Positions 16,812-25,560 of a DNA stretch of 64,000 bases are shown piece by piece. The position numbers were made by a program, and so were the translations under genes. This DNA comes from Polaribacter sp. GTDB lineage: Bacteria; Bacteroidota; Bacteroidia; Flavobacteriales; Flavobacteriaceae. The stretch lies in the NCBI GenBank assembly GCA_018663625.1, contig JABJPX010000055.1:41403-105402 (forward strand). The letters run 5' to 3'. The notes beneath the pieces were generated by a model, which was not told the DNA's origin, made no database searches, and worked only from the letters and a program-made list of their open reading frames with translations. How positions within the stretch are numbered: position 1 is the stretch's first letter; every line of letters starts with the position of its first letter.

Positions 16812-18230
16812 CTAGGTTAACAGGATGTTGTTTTTCTTTTTAAGTTCAAAAATTAGATATAAAAAAACAATTAAATACTCAAGTCCTACAAACCAAAGGT
16901 TCTCATTCCAAGGGGTATTTGCGTAGGCCTGATAGCTTAAAATAATGGCGAAACTCCAAACAGTTGTGAAGCGATACTTTGTGAAAACGCTCAAAATAAG
17001 TAATGTCGCCAAATACCAAGGATGCATTGTTGTGGTGGTAAAGTAATAGAAAGAACTTCCAAATAAAAGTGCTGTAATGAGTTGGCGGATCGAACTGTTT
17101 TTTCTAAAGAAGGTCAGGTATCCTATGAAAATTAAGGTTAGAATGGGCGTTATTTTACCGATGATTGCAATTTCATTCCAACCTCTAAAAAGATACCCAA
17201 TTTCTCGAAAGAGGTAGTAAAAACTAGCGTTAAATTCAAATTTCTGAAACCATAAACCAACTGATTTTAAATAATTGGAAATTAATTCGGGCGAATAAAA
17301 TGGTAAGAATAGGGCGATTATTGTGACAAGTATAATACCATAGAAGGCAATTAAATTTTTGATTCCTGTGAAGCTTAGATTCCATTTTTCTCTTTGGAGT
17401 CCATTGCTACTTTTATCATTAATTTGCTCCAATTTATTTTCAAGGTTTTTCGGTTTTGTAAACCATTGGCAGAAAAGCGGTAAAAATAAAAATGGAATGA
17501 GTTTTACAGAAATAGAACCTGCGATTAATACTCCTGCAAAGCGCCATTTTTTTTGAGTTAATTTATACAATGCACATACCAAGAAGAATAACATGATGGA
17601 TTCGAAATGGAGGTTTCCTGTCATTTCAATAATGATAAACGGGTTGAGTACATACCAAAAAATATTTTGAACCGGTAGATTCAATTTTTCCAATAGCTTT
17701 TTTCCAAAATAAAGAATCCCTATGTCGGCCAAAATAATAAGAACTCGTAATACGACTATAGAGCCCAAAATACTCTTGCTCGAAAAAAGGGCTGCAATTA
17801 AAAAGCATATTTGATGTAATGGTGGGTAATTGGTGTAATGACTCCCATTCAATTCTCCCATACCTTCATAAAGAGTTACGGCTTCTGATATTGGCTTTAA
17901 TCCTTGTTGAATGTAGGTTTCTGGTAATGAAAGGTAGGGGTTTAGTCCTTCGAGAATCATTCTTCCGTCCCAGATAAAACGATAGAAATCTTGTGATAGA
18001 TTTGGAATTTGGAATAGGATTACTAGCCTAAAAAGGATGGAAATACCTGCCAAATATTTAAAATTGAACGGCTTGCTTTTCATTAGAAAATAAAAGCAAA
18101 TAAATAAAGAAAACCAAGTAAAAAGCAATGTGTTAAAAGCGGTTCTCTCTATAAAATAGCCAATATAAAAATAGAGAATACAACTGGTAAGAGTTAGGAA
18201 AATAGCTTTGTATTTATCCAATCCAATCAT
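16812..18230 (-). CDS. Multi-pass GT-C-type glycosyltransferase (mannosyltransferase-like)
   Basis: A 472-residue integral membrane protein with about 11 hydrophobic helices. The first periplasmic loop carries S-Q-D-F-Y-R-F-I-W-D-G-R (about residues 78-89), the D-x(n)-W-D-G arrangement typical of GT-C lipid-phosphate-sugar transferases, and later N-P-Y-L and Y-P-P-L. Enzymes of this class use polyprenyl-phosphate-linked sugars on the outer face of the inner membrane. The start overlaps the stop of the upstream GT2 gene by one base (TAATG), so it is translationally coupled with two other glycosyltransferases. Those probably make the lipid-linked donor. The acceptor is unknown. Confidence 0.75.
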   Translation of the reverse strand: MIGLDKYKAIFLTLTSCILYFYIGYFIERTAFNTLLFTWFSLFICFYFLMKSKPFNFKYLAGISILFRLVILFQIPNLSQDFYRFIWDGRMILEGLNPYLSLPETYIQQGLKPISEAVTLYEGMGELNGSHYTNYPPLHQICFLIAALFSSKSILGSIVVLRVLIILADIGILYFGKKLLEKLNLPVQNIFWYVLNPFIIIEMTGNLHFESIMLFFLVCALYKLTQKKWRFAGVLIAGSISVKLIPFLFLPLFCQWFTKPKNLENKLEQINDKSSNGLQREKWNLSFTGIKNLIAFYGIILVTIIALFLPFYSPELISNYLKSVGLWFQKFEFNASFYYLFREIGYLFRGWNEIAIIGKITPILTLIFIGYLTFFRKNSSIRQLITALLFGSSFYYFTTTTMHPWYLATLLILSVFTKYRFTTVWSFAIILSYQAYANTPWNENLWFVGLEYLIVFLYLIFELKKKNNILLT

Positions 18231-19720
18231 TAAGCTTTCGAAAAAATAGATTTAAAGAATACATATCCAAAGCCTATAAAAAGCATTAAGTGAAATGGAA
18301 ACAATCCAAAATCTCCACCCTGATCTCCAACAATAAAAGCACTGTACATTCCAAAAGCAAAATAGAGCACCAAGATTCCTTCAACAATCACATTTACAGA
18401 AGGTTTTTTCTTGATGTATTTATTGTTTTTCCAACCGTCTTTTAAGGTTTTAATATTGAATTTAGGGGTTCTTACAAACTCACTTTTTTTACCGAAATGA
18501 CCTTCCAAAACCGCGATGGAATTATGTAAAGAAAAGCCCATTGCTATTGAGAAAAAGGTGAAAAACATACCGATAAAATTTAAAAATTTTACAAACCCAC
18601 CTCCGTACATTCTCTTGTACATCTGCCAGTAGCAGATAAAGAAAATCAATGAGCTGATGACAAAGAAACTCATCATATAGAAGTAGTTTTTTAGATGTGC
18701 ATATTCATTTTTTATGTACAACATTGGGATGCTTAATATAGCTACAATAAAGACATTTAAAAACATAGAACTATTTAACAAATGTAGTACACTATGAATT
18801 TTAGTTTTCAGCGGCAATTCTTTTGCTTTTAAAACTCTTTTTGTCATTTTTTGAAAATTCTCTGCACCTCCTTTGTTCCAGCGAAATTGTTGCGAGCGAG
18901 CAGCACTAATAATAACTGGTAATTCTGCAGGTGTTTCTACATTTTCAAGATATTTAAACTCCCATTTTTTTAATTGTGCTCTATAACTTAAATCCAAATC
19001 TTCAGTTAAAGTGTCACCTTCCCAGTTTCCAGCATCATAAATACATTCTTTTCTCCACAGACCTGCTGTTCCATTAAAGTTAATGAAATGTCCCTTACTG
19101 TTTCTACCCACTTGTTCTAGTGTGAAATGCGCATCCAATGCAAAAGCCTGAATCTTTGTAAGTGTAGAGTAATTTCTGTTAATATGTCCCCAGCGTGTTT
19201 GAACAACGCCAATTTTTTCATCCTTAAAATAAGGTACAGTTTTAAGTAACCAGTCTTCTTCAGGTAAAAAATCGGCATCAAAAATTGCAATAATTTCTCC
19301 TTTTGTAGTTTTTAAACCCTCTTTTAACGCACCCGCTTTAAAACCTTGTCTGTTGGTTCTACAAATGTGTTGAATATCGATGCCTTGTTCTTGTAACTTT
19401 TTAATTTGAAGTGCAGTTGTTTCTACAGATTCGTCTGTAGAGTCATCTAATACTTGAATTTCTAATTTCTCTTTTGGATATTTAAGTTTTACAATATTAT
19501 CCAATAAGCGTTCCATTACATACATTTCGTTGAAAACAGGTAATTGAATGGTTACAAAAGGAACCTCTTCCGATTTTGATAAATCGAATTGGGGAGAATT
19601 ATCTTCTTTTTTTTGAGCAGATAAGTAATTAAACAATAAGTTTAATTGTGCTAATGCGTATAAGAAAATAAGTATCAAAGAGATGGAGTAGATCGTAATT
19701 GTAATATATTGTAAAATCAT
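18230..19720 (-). CDS. Membrane GT2 glycosyltransferase (cellulose synthase-like)
   Basis: A 496-residue processive-type family 2 glycosyltransferase. One N-terminal helix (about residues 5-25) precedes the GT-A domain with V-Q-L-P-V-F-N-E (written T-I-Q-L-P-V-F-N-E here), D-D-S-T-D-E-S, the metal-binding A-I-F-D-A-D-F, the catalytic T-E-D-L-D-L-S-Y and the Q-Q-F-R-W motif (Q-x-x-R-W class). Several membrane segments follow (from about residue 310). The domain order resembles CsbB/cellulose synthase-like or glucomannan/ceramide-type transferases. It overlaps both neighbours by one base (TAATG at each junction), so the three glycosyltransferases form one translationally coupled block. Confidence 0.85.
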   Translation of the reverse strand: MILQYITITIYSISLILIFLYALAQLNLLFNYLSAQKKEDNSPQFDLSKSEEVPFVTIQLPVFNEMYVMERLLDNIVKLKYPKEKLEIQVLDDSTDESVETTALQIKKLQEQGIDIQHICRTNRQGFKAGALKEGLKTTKGEIIAIFDADFLPEEDWLLKTVPYFKDEKIGVVQTRWGHINRNYSTLTKIQAFALDAHFTLEQVGRNSKGHFINFNGTAGLWRKECIYDAGNWEGDTLTEDLDLSYRAQLKKWEFKYLENVETPAELPVIISAARSQQFRWNKGGAENFQKMTKRVLKAKELPLKTKIHSVLHLLNSSMFLNVFIVAILSIPMLYIKNEYAHLKNYFYMMSFFVISSLIFFICYWQMYKRMYGGGFVKFLNFIGMFFTFFSIAMGFSLHNSIAVLEGHFGKKSEFVRTPKFNIKTLKDGWKNNKYIKKKPSVNVIVEGILVLYFAFGMYSAFIVGDQGGDFGLFPFHLMLFIGFGYVFFKSIFSKA

Positions 19721-20412
19721 TATTTAAAACTGTATTTAAAAATCCAAGTAAGAATCTTAATCCCTGCAAATATAGTACCTTTTATGGTTCCTGAAACCTT
19801 AGATACACCAATTCTGTTTCTGTACCTAACGGGGATTTCGAGGTAGGTCAATTGCTGTTTTAAAGCTTTTAACTGCATCTCTACCGTCCAACCGTAGGTT
19901 TTGTCTTCCATTTTTAAAGCCATCAACTTCTCGTATTTAATGGCTCTAAAAGGCCCTAAATCGGTAAAGGTAGCTCCGAAAAACAACTTCATTAAAGAGG
20001 TTGCGAGCCAATTTCCGAAAATTTGTTGGGGGGTCATCGCACCTAATTCTCGCTGTTCTTTTACTCTTGCGCCCAAAACAAAGTCAATATTTTTTGTAAT
20101 AATTGGCGAGATCAATTCCGTTAATTGTGCTGGGTAGTCTGAATAATCTCCATCTAAAAAAACAACAATTTCTGGTTTTGCTTTTTGCTCTTCAATATAA
20201 TCCAATCCTTTTAGACAGGCATATCCATAGCCTTTTCTACTTTCATACAAAACGGTGGCCCCTGCATTTTTGGCGTTCATAGCAGTATTGTCGGTTGAGT
20301 TGTTGTTAATAACAATTATTTCATTAACAATTTCGGGAATGTCATTTACAACATTTGCTATCGAGTCTTGTTCGTTATAAGCTGGGATAATAACTGTAAT
20401 TATTGCCTGCAT
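19720..20412 (-). CDS. GT2 glycosyltransferase, polyprenyl-phosphate sugar synthase type
   Basis: A 230-residue family 2 glycosyltransferase of the DPM1/DPG class. It has I-P-A-Y-N-E-Q-D-S-I (residues 9-18), N-N-N-S-T-D-N-T and the metal site F-L-D-G-D-Y-S-D-Y-P (about 88-97). R-E-L-G-A-M-T-P-Q-Q and R-Y-R-N-R-I-G-V-S-K-V-S-G-T are typical of enzymes moving a sugar from a nucleotide donor to a polyprenyl phosphate. Lacking membrane helices, it acts at the cytoplasmic face. It is the first gene of the three-gene transferase block and could supply the lipid-linked donor for the GT-C protein two genes downstream. Confidence 0.85.
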   Translation of the reverse strand: MQAIITVIIPAYNEQDSIANVVNDIPEIVNEIIVINNNSTDNTAMNAKNAGATVLYESRKGYGYACLKGLDYIEEQKAKPEIVVFLDGDYSDYPAQLTELISPIITKNIDFVLGARVKEQRELGAMTPQQIFGNWLATSLMKLFFGATFTDLGPFRAIKYEKLMALKMEDKTYGWTVEMQLKALKQQLTYLEIPVRYRNRIGVSKVSGTIKGTIFAGIKILTWIFKYSFK

Positions 20413-20489
20413 TTACCACAAATTTTTAAATGGGTTTTACTTTTCTTTTTTTTGAAAAGTTTGTCGAGGCAAAAGTACTAAGATTCCGT

Positions 20490-22094
20490 TTATTTTCTAT
20501 TTACATACTGCATTAAGTCTACATCATTTCCCAATAAAATCTCTGTTGGATTAATTCTTCCTTGCTCTGGGCCGTTTTCTAATTTTAAAACTCCTCTAGG
20601 GCACACTGCAGAACAAATACCACAGCCGACACAACTAGAACGGACAATATTTTCTCCTTTTTGAGCATAGGCACGAACATCAATCCCTTGTTCACAATAA
20701 GTAGAGCAATTTCCACATGAGATACATTGCCCACCATTAGTTGTAATTCTAAAGCGAGATTTAAAACGTTGTACGAAACCCATATAAGCAGCTAACGGAC
20801 ATCCAAAACGACACCAAACCCGATTCCCTAATATTGGATAAAATCCTGTTCCGATCACTCCAGAGAAAATAGAACCTATTAAAAACCCGTAAGAACTTTG
20901 AATGTCGTAAACAGAGATGCCAAAAGCAATTTTTTTCCAACTTTCAATTTCTGCAAAATAAGTGTAAAGGGTAATTGCAGTCATGAAGATGGCAAAACCC
21001 AAAACACCATGAATTACCCAACGTTCAACTTTCCACGATAATAATGATTTACTAGACAGTTGCCTGTAAGGATCGCCTAAAGTTTCTGCCAATCCGCCAC
21101 AACCACATACCCAAGAACAATACCATCTTTTTCCATAGAAATAGACCATAACAGGAACAATGACTAAGGTGAGTAAAATTCCCCAAATCAACATAAAGAT
21201 TCCCATGTTGCCGCTTGCTAATAAATTATCAATATTCCAATCAAAGAAGAAAGTATAATTAAGCGGAAACGCATTTTTAAAATCAAACCAAGGTTTGTTA
21301 AATGCCACTAAAATTTCGGGAATGATGAATGCAAAGGCAATTTGAAAAAATAAGACAACGGTAGTTCTTAAAATCTGATAATTATTATGCCTGTATTTTA
21401 TGAACATTCTGATTGCGAAAACACTCATAACTGCACAATACATAAACCCATAAAGGAACCATTGGCTAGATTCGTTACCGCTTAAACTTTTACTTATTGG
21501 ATTTACAGCAGTAATGGGGTTGATTAAATAATTAGGAAAGAAATATAAAACCACATAAAAGCCCACAAAGTAGAAAAAGGTAAGAATACCTAAATAGCCC
21601 CTATTTGTAGCTGAGTGTTGGAAAATTCCATTGTTTTTAATACCTGCTTTGCCAAGTAATTTATAATCGGTAGCAAATGCAATGGTTCCTCCAAGAATTG
21701 CCAAACCAAAAGTAATCCAGAAGAACAATCCTTCATTTTGTTGCGGCCAACCCGTTGCAGATGCTCTGGCTAAAGGGTATATGAAGTCTTTGGACGTTTT
21801 ATTCCATTTCAAAGGAATGATTTTATTCCATGCTATTTTCTTTTGACTTTTGTGATATATGTTTGATGCTTTCGCAATTTCAGTAATTCGATGTGAGAGT
21901 TCAAAAGCACTTAATTCGATATCAACAATCTCTTTTTGTGCCTTTTCAATAAAAAACGCACTTTTTACTTTTTGTTTCGCCCAAGTGTTAAAGGTTTCTT
22001 GAGAGACTTTATTAGTTCCTGTAAAAATACTTCCTGTAAAAATGGCAAACCCAATAAAACAGAGTATCAATCCTATGTTTTTAATTGCTTTCAT
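20490..22094 (-). CDS. Membrane-bound 4Fe-4S electron-transfer protein (NapH/NosR-like)
   Basis: A 534-residue membrane ferredoxin. An N-terminal anchor is followed by a helical extracytoplasmic segment (about residues 30-110) and about seven membrane helices. Cytoplasmic cysteine motifs C-S-W-V-C-G-C-G (about 330) and C-R-F-G-C-P (about 430) resemble NapH/NosR/CcoG-type polyferredoxins. Two classical 4Fe-4S sites follow: C-I-S-C-G-N-C-S-T-Y-C (457-467) and C-V-G-C-G-I-C-S-A-V-C-P (488-499). It is separated by 3 bases from the FAD oxidoreductase upstream, so the pair probably passes electrons between NAD(P)H and a membrane or periplasmic acceptor. Which acceptor is unknown; none of the NosZ or Nap genes is present here. 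Confidence 0.85.
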   Translation of the reverse strand: MKAIKNIGLILCFIGFAIFTGSIFTGTNKVSQETFNTWAKQKVKSAFFIEKAQKEIVDIELSAFELSHRITEIAKASNIYHKSQKKIAWNKIIPLKWNKTSKDFIYPLARASATGWPQQNEGLFFWITFGLAILGGTIAFATDYKLLGKAGIKNNGIFQHSATNRGYLGILTFFYFVGFYVVLYFFPNYLINPITAVNPISKSLSGNESSQWFLYGFMYCAVMSVFAIRMFIKYRHNNYQILRTTVVLFFQIAFAFIIPEILVAFNKPWFDFKNAFPLNYTFFFDWNIDNLLASGNMGIFMLIWGILLTLVIVPVMVYFYGKRWYCSWVCGCGGLAETLGDPYRQLSSKSLLSWKVERWVIHGVLGFAIFMTAITLYTYFAEIESWKKIAFGISVYDIQSSYGFLIGSIFSGVIGTGFYPILGNRVWCRFGCPLAAYMGFVQRFKSRFRITTNGGQCISCGNCSTYCEQGIDVRAYAQKGENIVRSSCVGCGICSAVCPRGVLKLENGPEQGRINPTEILLGNDVDLMQYVNRK

Positions 22095-22097
22095 GTT

Positions 22098-23444
22098 TTA
22101 TTTGCTAAAAATTCGTGTCCAACTCTTTTTTCTCAAAGAAATATTTGTATTCAATTCTGTGTTGAATTTTGCTACGATTGCTGCTTCATGCAGTTTGTAA
22201 AATTCAGGATCAAAATTGGCATCTACTATATGTTCTAAAATAAATTCGATTGATTTTTTTTGAGACAACCATTTGTCAAAAACTTCATGCCGCATCCGAA
22301 TTCCGAAAGTATTAATTCCTAGAAATAAGTGGGTGTCTTTGTCATATGAAATGGTAATACATTTTGCTTCTTTTGGATGTTTCCATTGAAAATGTACTTC
22401 GTTTTTTGATTTGTTTTTTTCGCTAAAAACCCAACCATAAGTTTGGTATTCGATGTCTAAGAATTTTGCAGAATTAAACCAATGTCCTGGTTTGTATTCC
22501 GTTTTATTTCCACAAATCGTTTGTGCAACTGTTTCACCCATCATTCTACCCGTATACCAAACAGCTTCGATATTTCTTCTTTGACCAATGGCTTCATGTT
22601 GTTCAGCACAATCGCCAATGGCATACACATCTTCGATGTTGGTTTCTAAGAATCGATTTACTTTTACACCTCGTGCTGTTTCAATAGGAGACGCTTTAAT
22701 AAAATCGATGTTTGGACTTACACCTGCAGTTAAACCAACAACATTACAGTGGATTTCTTCGCCAGTTTCTGCTATAATAATGGAGGAAACCTGTCCGTTT
22801 TTATCCGATTTTATTTCTTTTAAATTGACACCTAAGCGCAAATCAATATGATGCTCTTTGATGTGTTTGTTTATCATTTCAGATTCTTGAGCTGGCAATA
22901 CTCCATTCCAAAAACTTTCTTCTCGTACTAAAAAAGTAACCGGAATGTTTCTACTTCTAAGCATTTCTGCCAACTCAATTCCAATTAAACCACCACCAAC
23001 AATGACTGCTCTTTTACACACTTTATTGTTGGGAGCATATTTTTCTAATTTTTCTAAATCTTGTTTGTGATACATGCCCATTACCCCCTCTAAATCTTCA
23101 CCTGGCCAACCAAATTTATTGGTTTTAGAGCCCGTAGCAATAATTAATTTGTCATAATTTAAGGAAGTATTGTCTGTAAATTGAAGTGTTTTACTCGATG
23201 TATTTATTGCGGTAACCAATCCTTCTTTTAGTTCGATATTGTTTTTTTTCCAAAACCAATCTTCATAGGGTTGAGTATGCTCAAATGTAAGGTGCCCCAT
23301 GTATACGTACATCAGTGCTGTTCTCGAAAAAAAGTATTTGCTTTCTGCTGAAACGATTATAATCCTCTTATCCGATTTTTTTCGAATATGTCTTGCAGCT
23401 GTTATACCTGCAATTCCGTTTCCAATAATAACAATTTGATTCAT
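22098..23444 (-). CDS. FAD-dependent NAD(P)H oxidoreductase
   Basis: A 448-residue flavoprotein of the pyridine nucleotide-disulphide oxidoreductase class II type (rubredoxin reductase / NirB-N-terminal-like). It begins with the FAD-binding I-G-N-G-I-A-G-I-T-A-A (residues 6-16). The NAD(P)-binding G-G-G-L-I-G-I-E-L-A-E (about 152-162) lies in the middle, and the second FAD motif D-V-Y-A-I-G-D-C-A-E (about 269-278) follows. There is no redox-active CxxC, so it is a simple electron carrier rather than a disulphide reductase. It is first in the leftward unit of five genes and is tightly coupled to the Fe-S membrane protein, its probable electron acceptor. Confidence 0.85.
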   Translation of the reverse strand: MNQIVIIGNGIAGITAARHIRKKSDKRIIIVSAESKYFFSRTALMYVYMGHLTFEHTQPYEDWFWKKNNIELKEGLVTAINTSSKTLQFTDNTSLNYDKLIIATGSKTNKFGWPGEDLEGVMGMYHKQDLEKLEKYAPNNKVCKRAVIVGGGLIGIELAEMLRSRNIPVTFLVREESFWNGVLPAQESEMINKHIKEHHIDLRLGVNLKEIKSDKNGQVSSIIIAETGEEIHCNVVGLTAGVSPNIDFIKASPIETARGVKVNRFLETNIEDVYAIGDCAEQHEAIGQRRNIEAVWYTGRMMGETVAQTICGNKTEYKPGHWFNSAKFLDIEYQTYGWVFSEKNKSKNEVHFQWKHPKEAKCITISYDKDTHLFLGINTFGIRMRHEVFDKWLSQKKSIEFILEHIVDANFDPEFYKLHEAAIVAKFNTELNTNISLRKKSWTRIFSK

Positions 23445-23639
23445 ACATCGTTGTTTCTAAGTTTGCTGAAAAAAAAGCACAAAATAATAATCTTTTAATT
23501 AACATAAATAAAGATGTAAAATACAACTTTAAAATTAGAATGAAATATTTTTTTACATTTTTTTAAAGTAGAACTTGGAAAGTAATAGCCCTTCAACTTG
23601 TCAGATTGACTTCAAAGAGATTTGTTTGATTAAAAAGTT

Positions 23640-23647
23640 TATTTTTG
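23640..23647 (+). promoter_or_regulatory. -7 box directly before the GH113-like gene
   Basis: TATTTTTG fits TAnnTTTG and ends 7 bases before the ATG at 23655; no well-spaced -33 box is seen. A leaderless or near-leaderless transcript would result. Confidence 0.35.
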
Positions 23648-23654
23648 AGGTATT

Positions 23655-24653
23655 ATGAAACAATTTCAACCCTTTTTTTTGTTCTTACTCACCTTTTTAT
23701 CATGCCAAACCCAAACAAAAAAAATGAATGGTGTTAGTTTTGTGGCTTCCAGAGATTCCATAAATAGTTCCCACATAAAACCCGTTCAAAACATACGAAG
23801 CAATTATGTTGCTTTAATGCCTTTTGGTTTTATAAAAGATGTGTCATCACCCAAAGTAATACACAATACCAATTGGCAATGGTTTGGTGAAACAAAAAAA
23901 GGTTTGTTGCAATATGCAAAAAGTTTTCATAAAGAAAACATAGGCATTATGGTAAAACCTCAAATTTGGGTGTCCAAGGGTACATTTACTGGCAAAATAA
24001 AAATGAATTCTGAAGAAAATTGGGTCGCTTTAGAAGATTCGTACCGAGCATTTATTCTAACCTATGCAGCAGCAGCTGAACATGTAAATGCCGAACTGCT
24101 TTGTATTGGAACAGAACTGGGAGAATTTGTAAAAAATAGACCGCAATATTGGCGAAAACTCATTCAAGAAATTCGCGTTGTTTACAAAGGAAAACTCACT
24201 TATGCTGCCAATTGGGACGAATTTAGTCATGTGCCCTTTTGGGATGCTTTAGACTATATAGGAATTGATGCTTATTTTCCTTTGAGTGATGATAAAACGC
24301 CAACAATTGCTGCTTATGAACAAGGGTGGCAACCTCATAAAAAACAAATATTAGCACTTCAAAAAGAATATCAAAAACCTGTTTTGTTTACTGAGTTTGG
24401 GTATCGAAGTATAGATTTTGCTGGAAAAAAACCTTGGGATTCTAAAAGAGTTGAAGCGGGGGTAAATTTAGAAGCACAAACACATGCATTGCAAGCGATT
24501 CACAATCAATTTTGGAATGAAGACTGGTTTGCGGGAGGTTTTGTTTGGAAATGGTTTCACACACATGACCGTGTTGGAGGGAAACAAAATAACCGATTTA
24601 CACCTCAAAATAAACCTGCAGAGCAATTGCTAAAAGAGCTGTATGCACAATAA
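23655..24653 (+). CDS. GH113-like glycoside hydrolase lipoprotein
   Basis: A 332-residue lipoprotein. The signal peptide ends in a lipobox F-L-S-C with Cys17 as the acylation site. The catalytic domain is a clan GH-A TIM barrel of the GH113 type: I-G-T-E-L-G-E-F (151-158) supplies the candidate acid/base Glu and L-F-T-E-F-G-Y (244-250, Glu247) the nucleophile. W-D-A-L-D-Y-I-G-I-D-A-Y-F-P and F-V-W-K-W-F are also family features. GH113 contains beta-mannanases, but the substrate here is inference. The gene stands alone, with no SusCD pair or polysaccharide utilisation locus around it, so a cell-envelope or housekeeping role is as likely as nutrition. Confidence 0.75.
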   Translation: MKQFQPFFLFLLTFLSCQTQTKKMNGVSFVASRDSINSSHIKPVQNIRSNYVALMPFGFIKDVSSPKVIHNTNWQWFGETKKGLLQYAKSFHKENIGIMVKPQIWVSKGTFTGKIKMNSEENWVALEDSYRAFILTYAAAAEHVNAELLCIGTELGEFVKNRPQYWRKLIQEIRVVYKGKLTYAANWDEFSHVPFWDALDYIGIDAYFPLSDDKTPTIAAYEQGWQPHKKQILALQKEYQKPVLFTEFGYRSIDFAGKKPWDSKRVEAGVNLEAQTHALQAIHNQFWNEDWFAGGFVWKWFHTHDRVGGKQNNRFTPQNKPAEQLLKELYAQ

Positions 24654-24671
24654 ATAATTGAAAAACACTAT

Positions 24672-25556
24672 TTACTTTTTCCCTAAAGGATAAATGCCTT
24701 GTTTGAAGAAACTTTTTGGAAATTTTTCATCATCATCAAACCCAATTTCAATATTTTTTCCAGAATATGGAATGTAATTTGTTTTAAACAAATAGTCCCA
24801 GATACTCAATGTCAAAGCAAAATTCACACCATATTTTCTGTCTTCTGGTAATTCTTTTGCATGATGCCAAATATGCATTTTTGGATTGTTTAAAATGTAT
24901 TTTAAAAAACCATAATTCAAGTTAACATTTGCATGGTTTAGGTGTCCAATCGTAATTGCAAAAAAATGGACAAAAGCTACATCTTGTGCAGAAAATCCGC
25001 CAATAATTGCCAACGGAATATAGCGTAACGAATTATAAATGATGGGTTCCATCCAATGATACCTTAGGTGTGCTGCAAATCCCATTTGTTTTACAGAATG
25101 GTGTACTTTGTGAAAATTCCATAAAAATTCAAATCGATGTAACAATCTGTGTGTCCACCATTGCGTAAAGTCGACTACAATAAAAAAGAGGAGTATTCTG
25201 GCAGCAAATGGGAGTTTGTTGATTTCTAAAAGCTGAAAACTTGAAATAGATATTCCAACAAGACCCAAAAGATCATTGAAAATTTCCGCTGCAGAATTAG
25301 AGAGTGCGATTAAAACAATTAGATTTAATAAAAAGAAATTAAAAAACATGTAAAAAACATCCAGCCAGAAATCTTTTCGGAAGAGTGGTTGGTCTTTCCT
25401 CCAAGGAAAAACCGCTTCTAATCCCCAAACAACTATGGAAATGATGATCAATCCATAGAAATAATTCTCCCAATTCAAATCCATCAAAACAGATTGTTTA
25501 AGGTAATTCCAGTAACTGGAATAGGAGTTTTTGATGATTTCTAAGTATTTTTCCAT
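24672..25556 (-). CDS. Sterol desaturase / fatty acid hydroxylase-family membrane protein
   Basis: A 294-residue membrane di-iron enzyme of the fatty-acid hydroxylase superfamily. The histidine boxes are H-R-L-L-H-R (about 136-141), H-K-V-H-H (about 149-153), and further C-terminal H-L-N-H-A-N (about 205-210) and H-I-W-H-H (about 228-232). Five or so hydrophobic helices surround them. Such enzymes use O2 and a reductant to hydroxylate or desaturate lipid chains or carotenoids. It is the last gene of the tdk-alr operon, starting 4 bases after alr ends. The substrate cannot be told from sequence. Confidence 0.85.
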   Translation of the reverse strand: MEKYLEIIKNSYSSYWNYLKQSVLMDLNWENYFYGLIIISIVVWGLEAVFPWRKDQPLFRKDFWLDVFYMFFNFFLLNLIVLIALSNSAAEIFNDLLGLVGISISSFQLLEINKLPFAARILLFFIVVDFTQWWTHRLLHRFEFLWNFHKVHHSVKQMGFAAHLRYHWMEPIIYNSLRYIPLAIIGGFSAQDVAFVHFFAITIGHLNHANVNLNYGFLKYILNNPKMHIWHHAKELPEDRKYGVNFALTLSIWDYLFKTNYIPYSGKNIEIGFDDDEKFPKSFFKQGIYPLGKK

Positions 25557-25560
25557 TTTC

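Noticed and set aside
20490..22094. NosR or NapH of a denitrification operon
   Set aside because: Cysteine motifs are similar, but no nos or nap partner gene is present and an FAD oxidoreductase is the neighbour.
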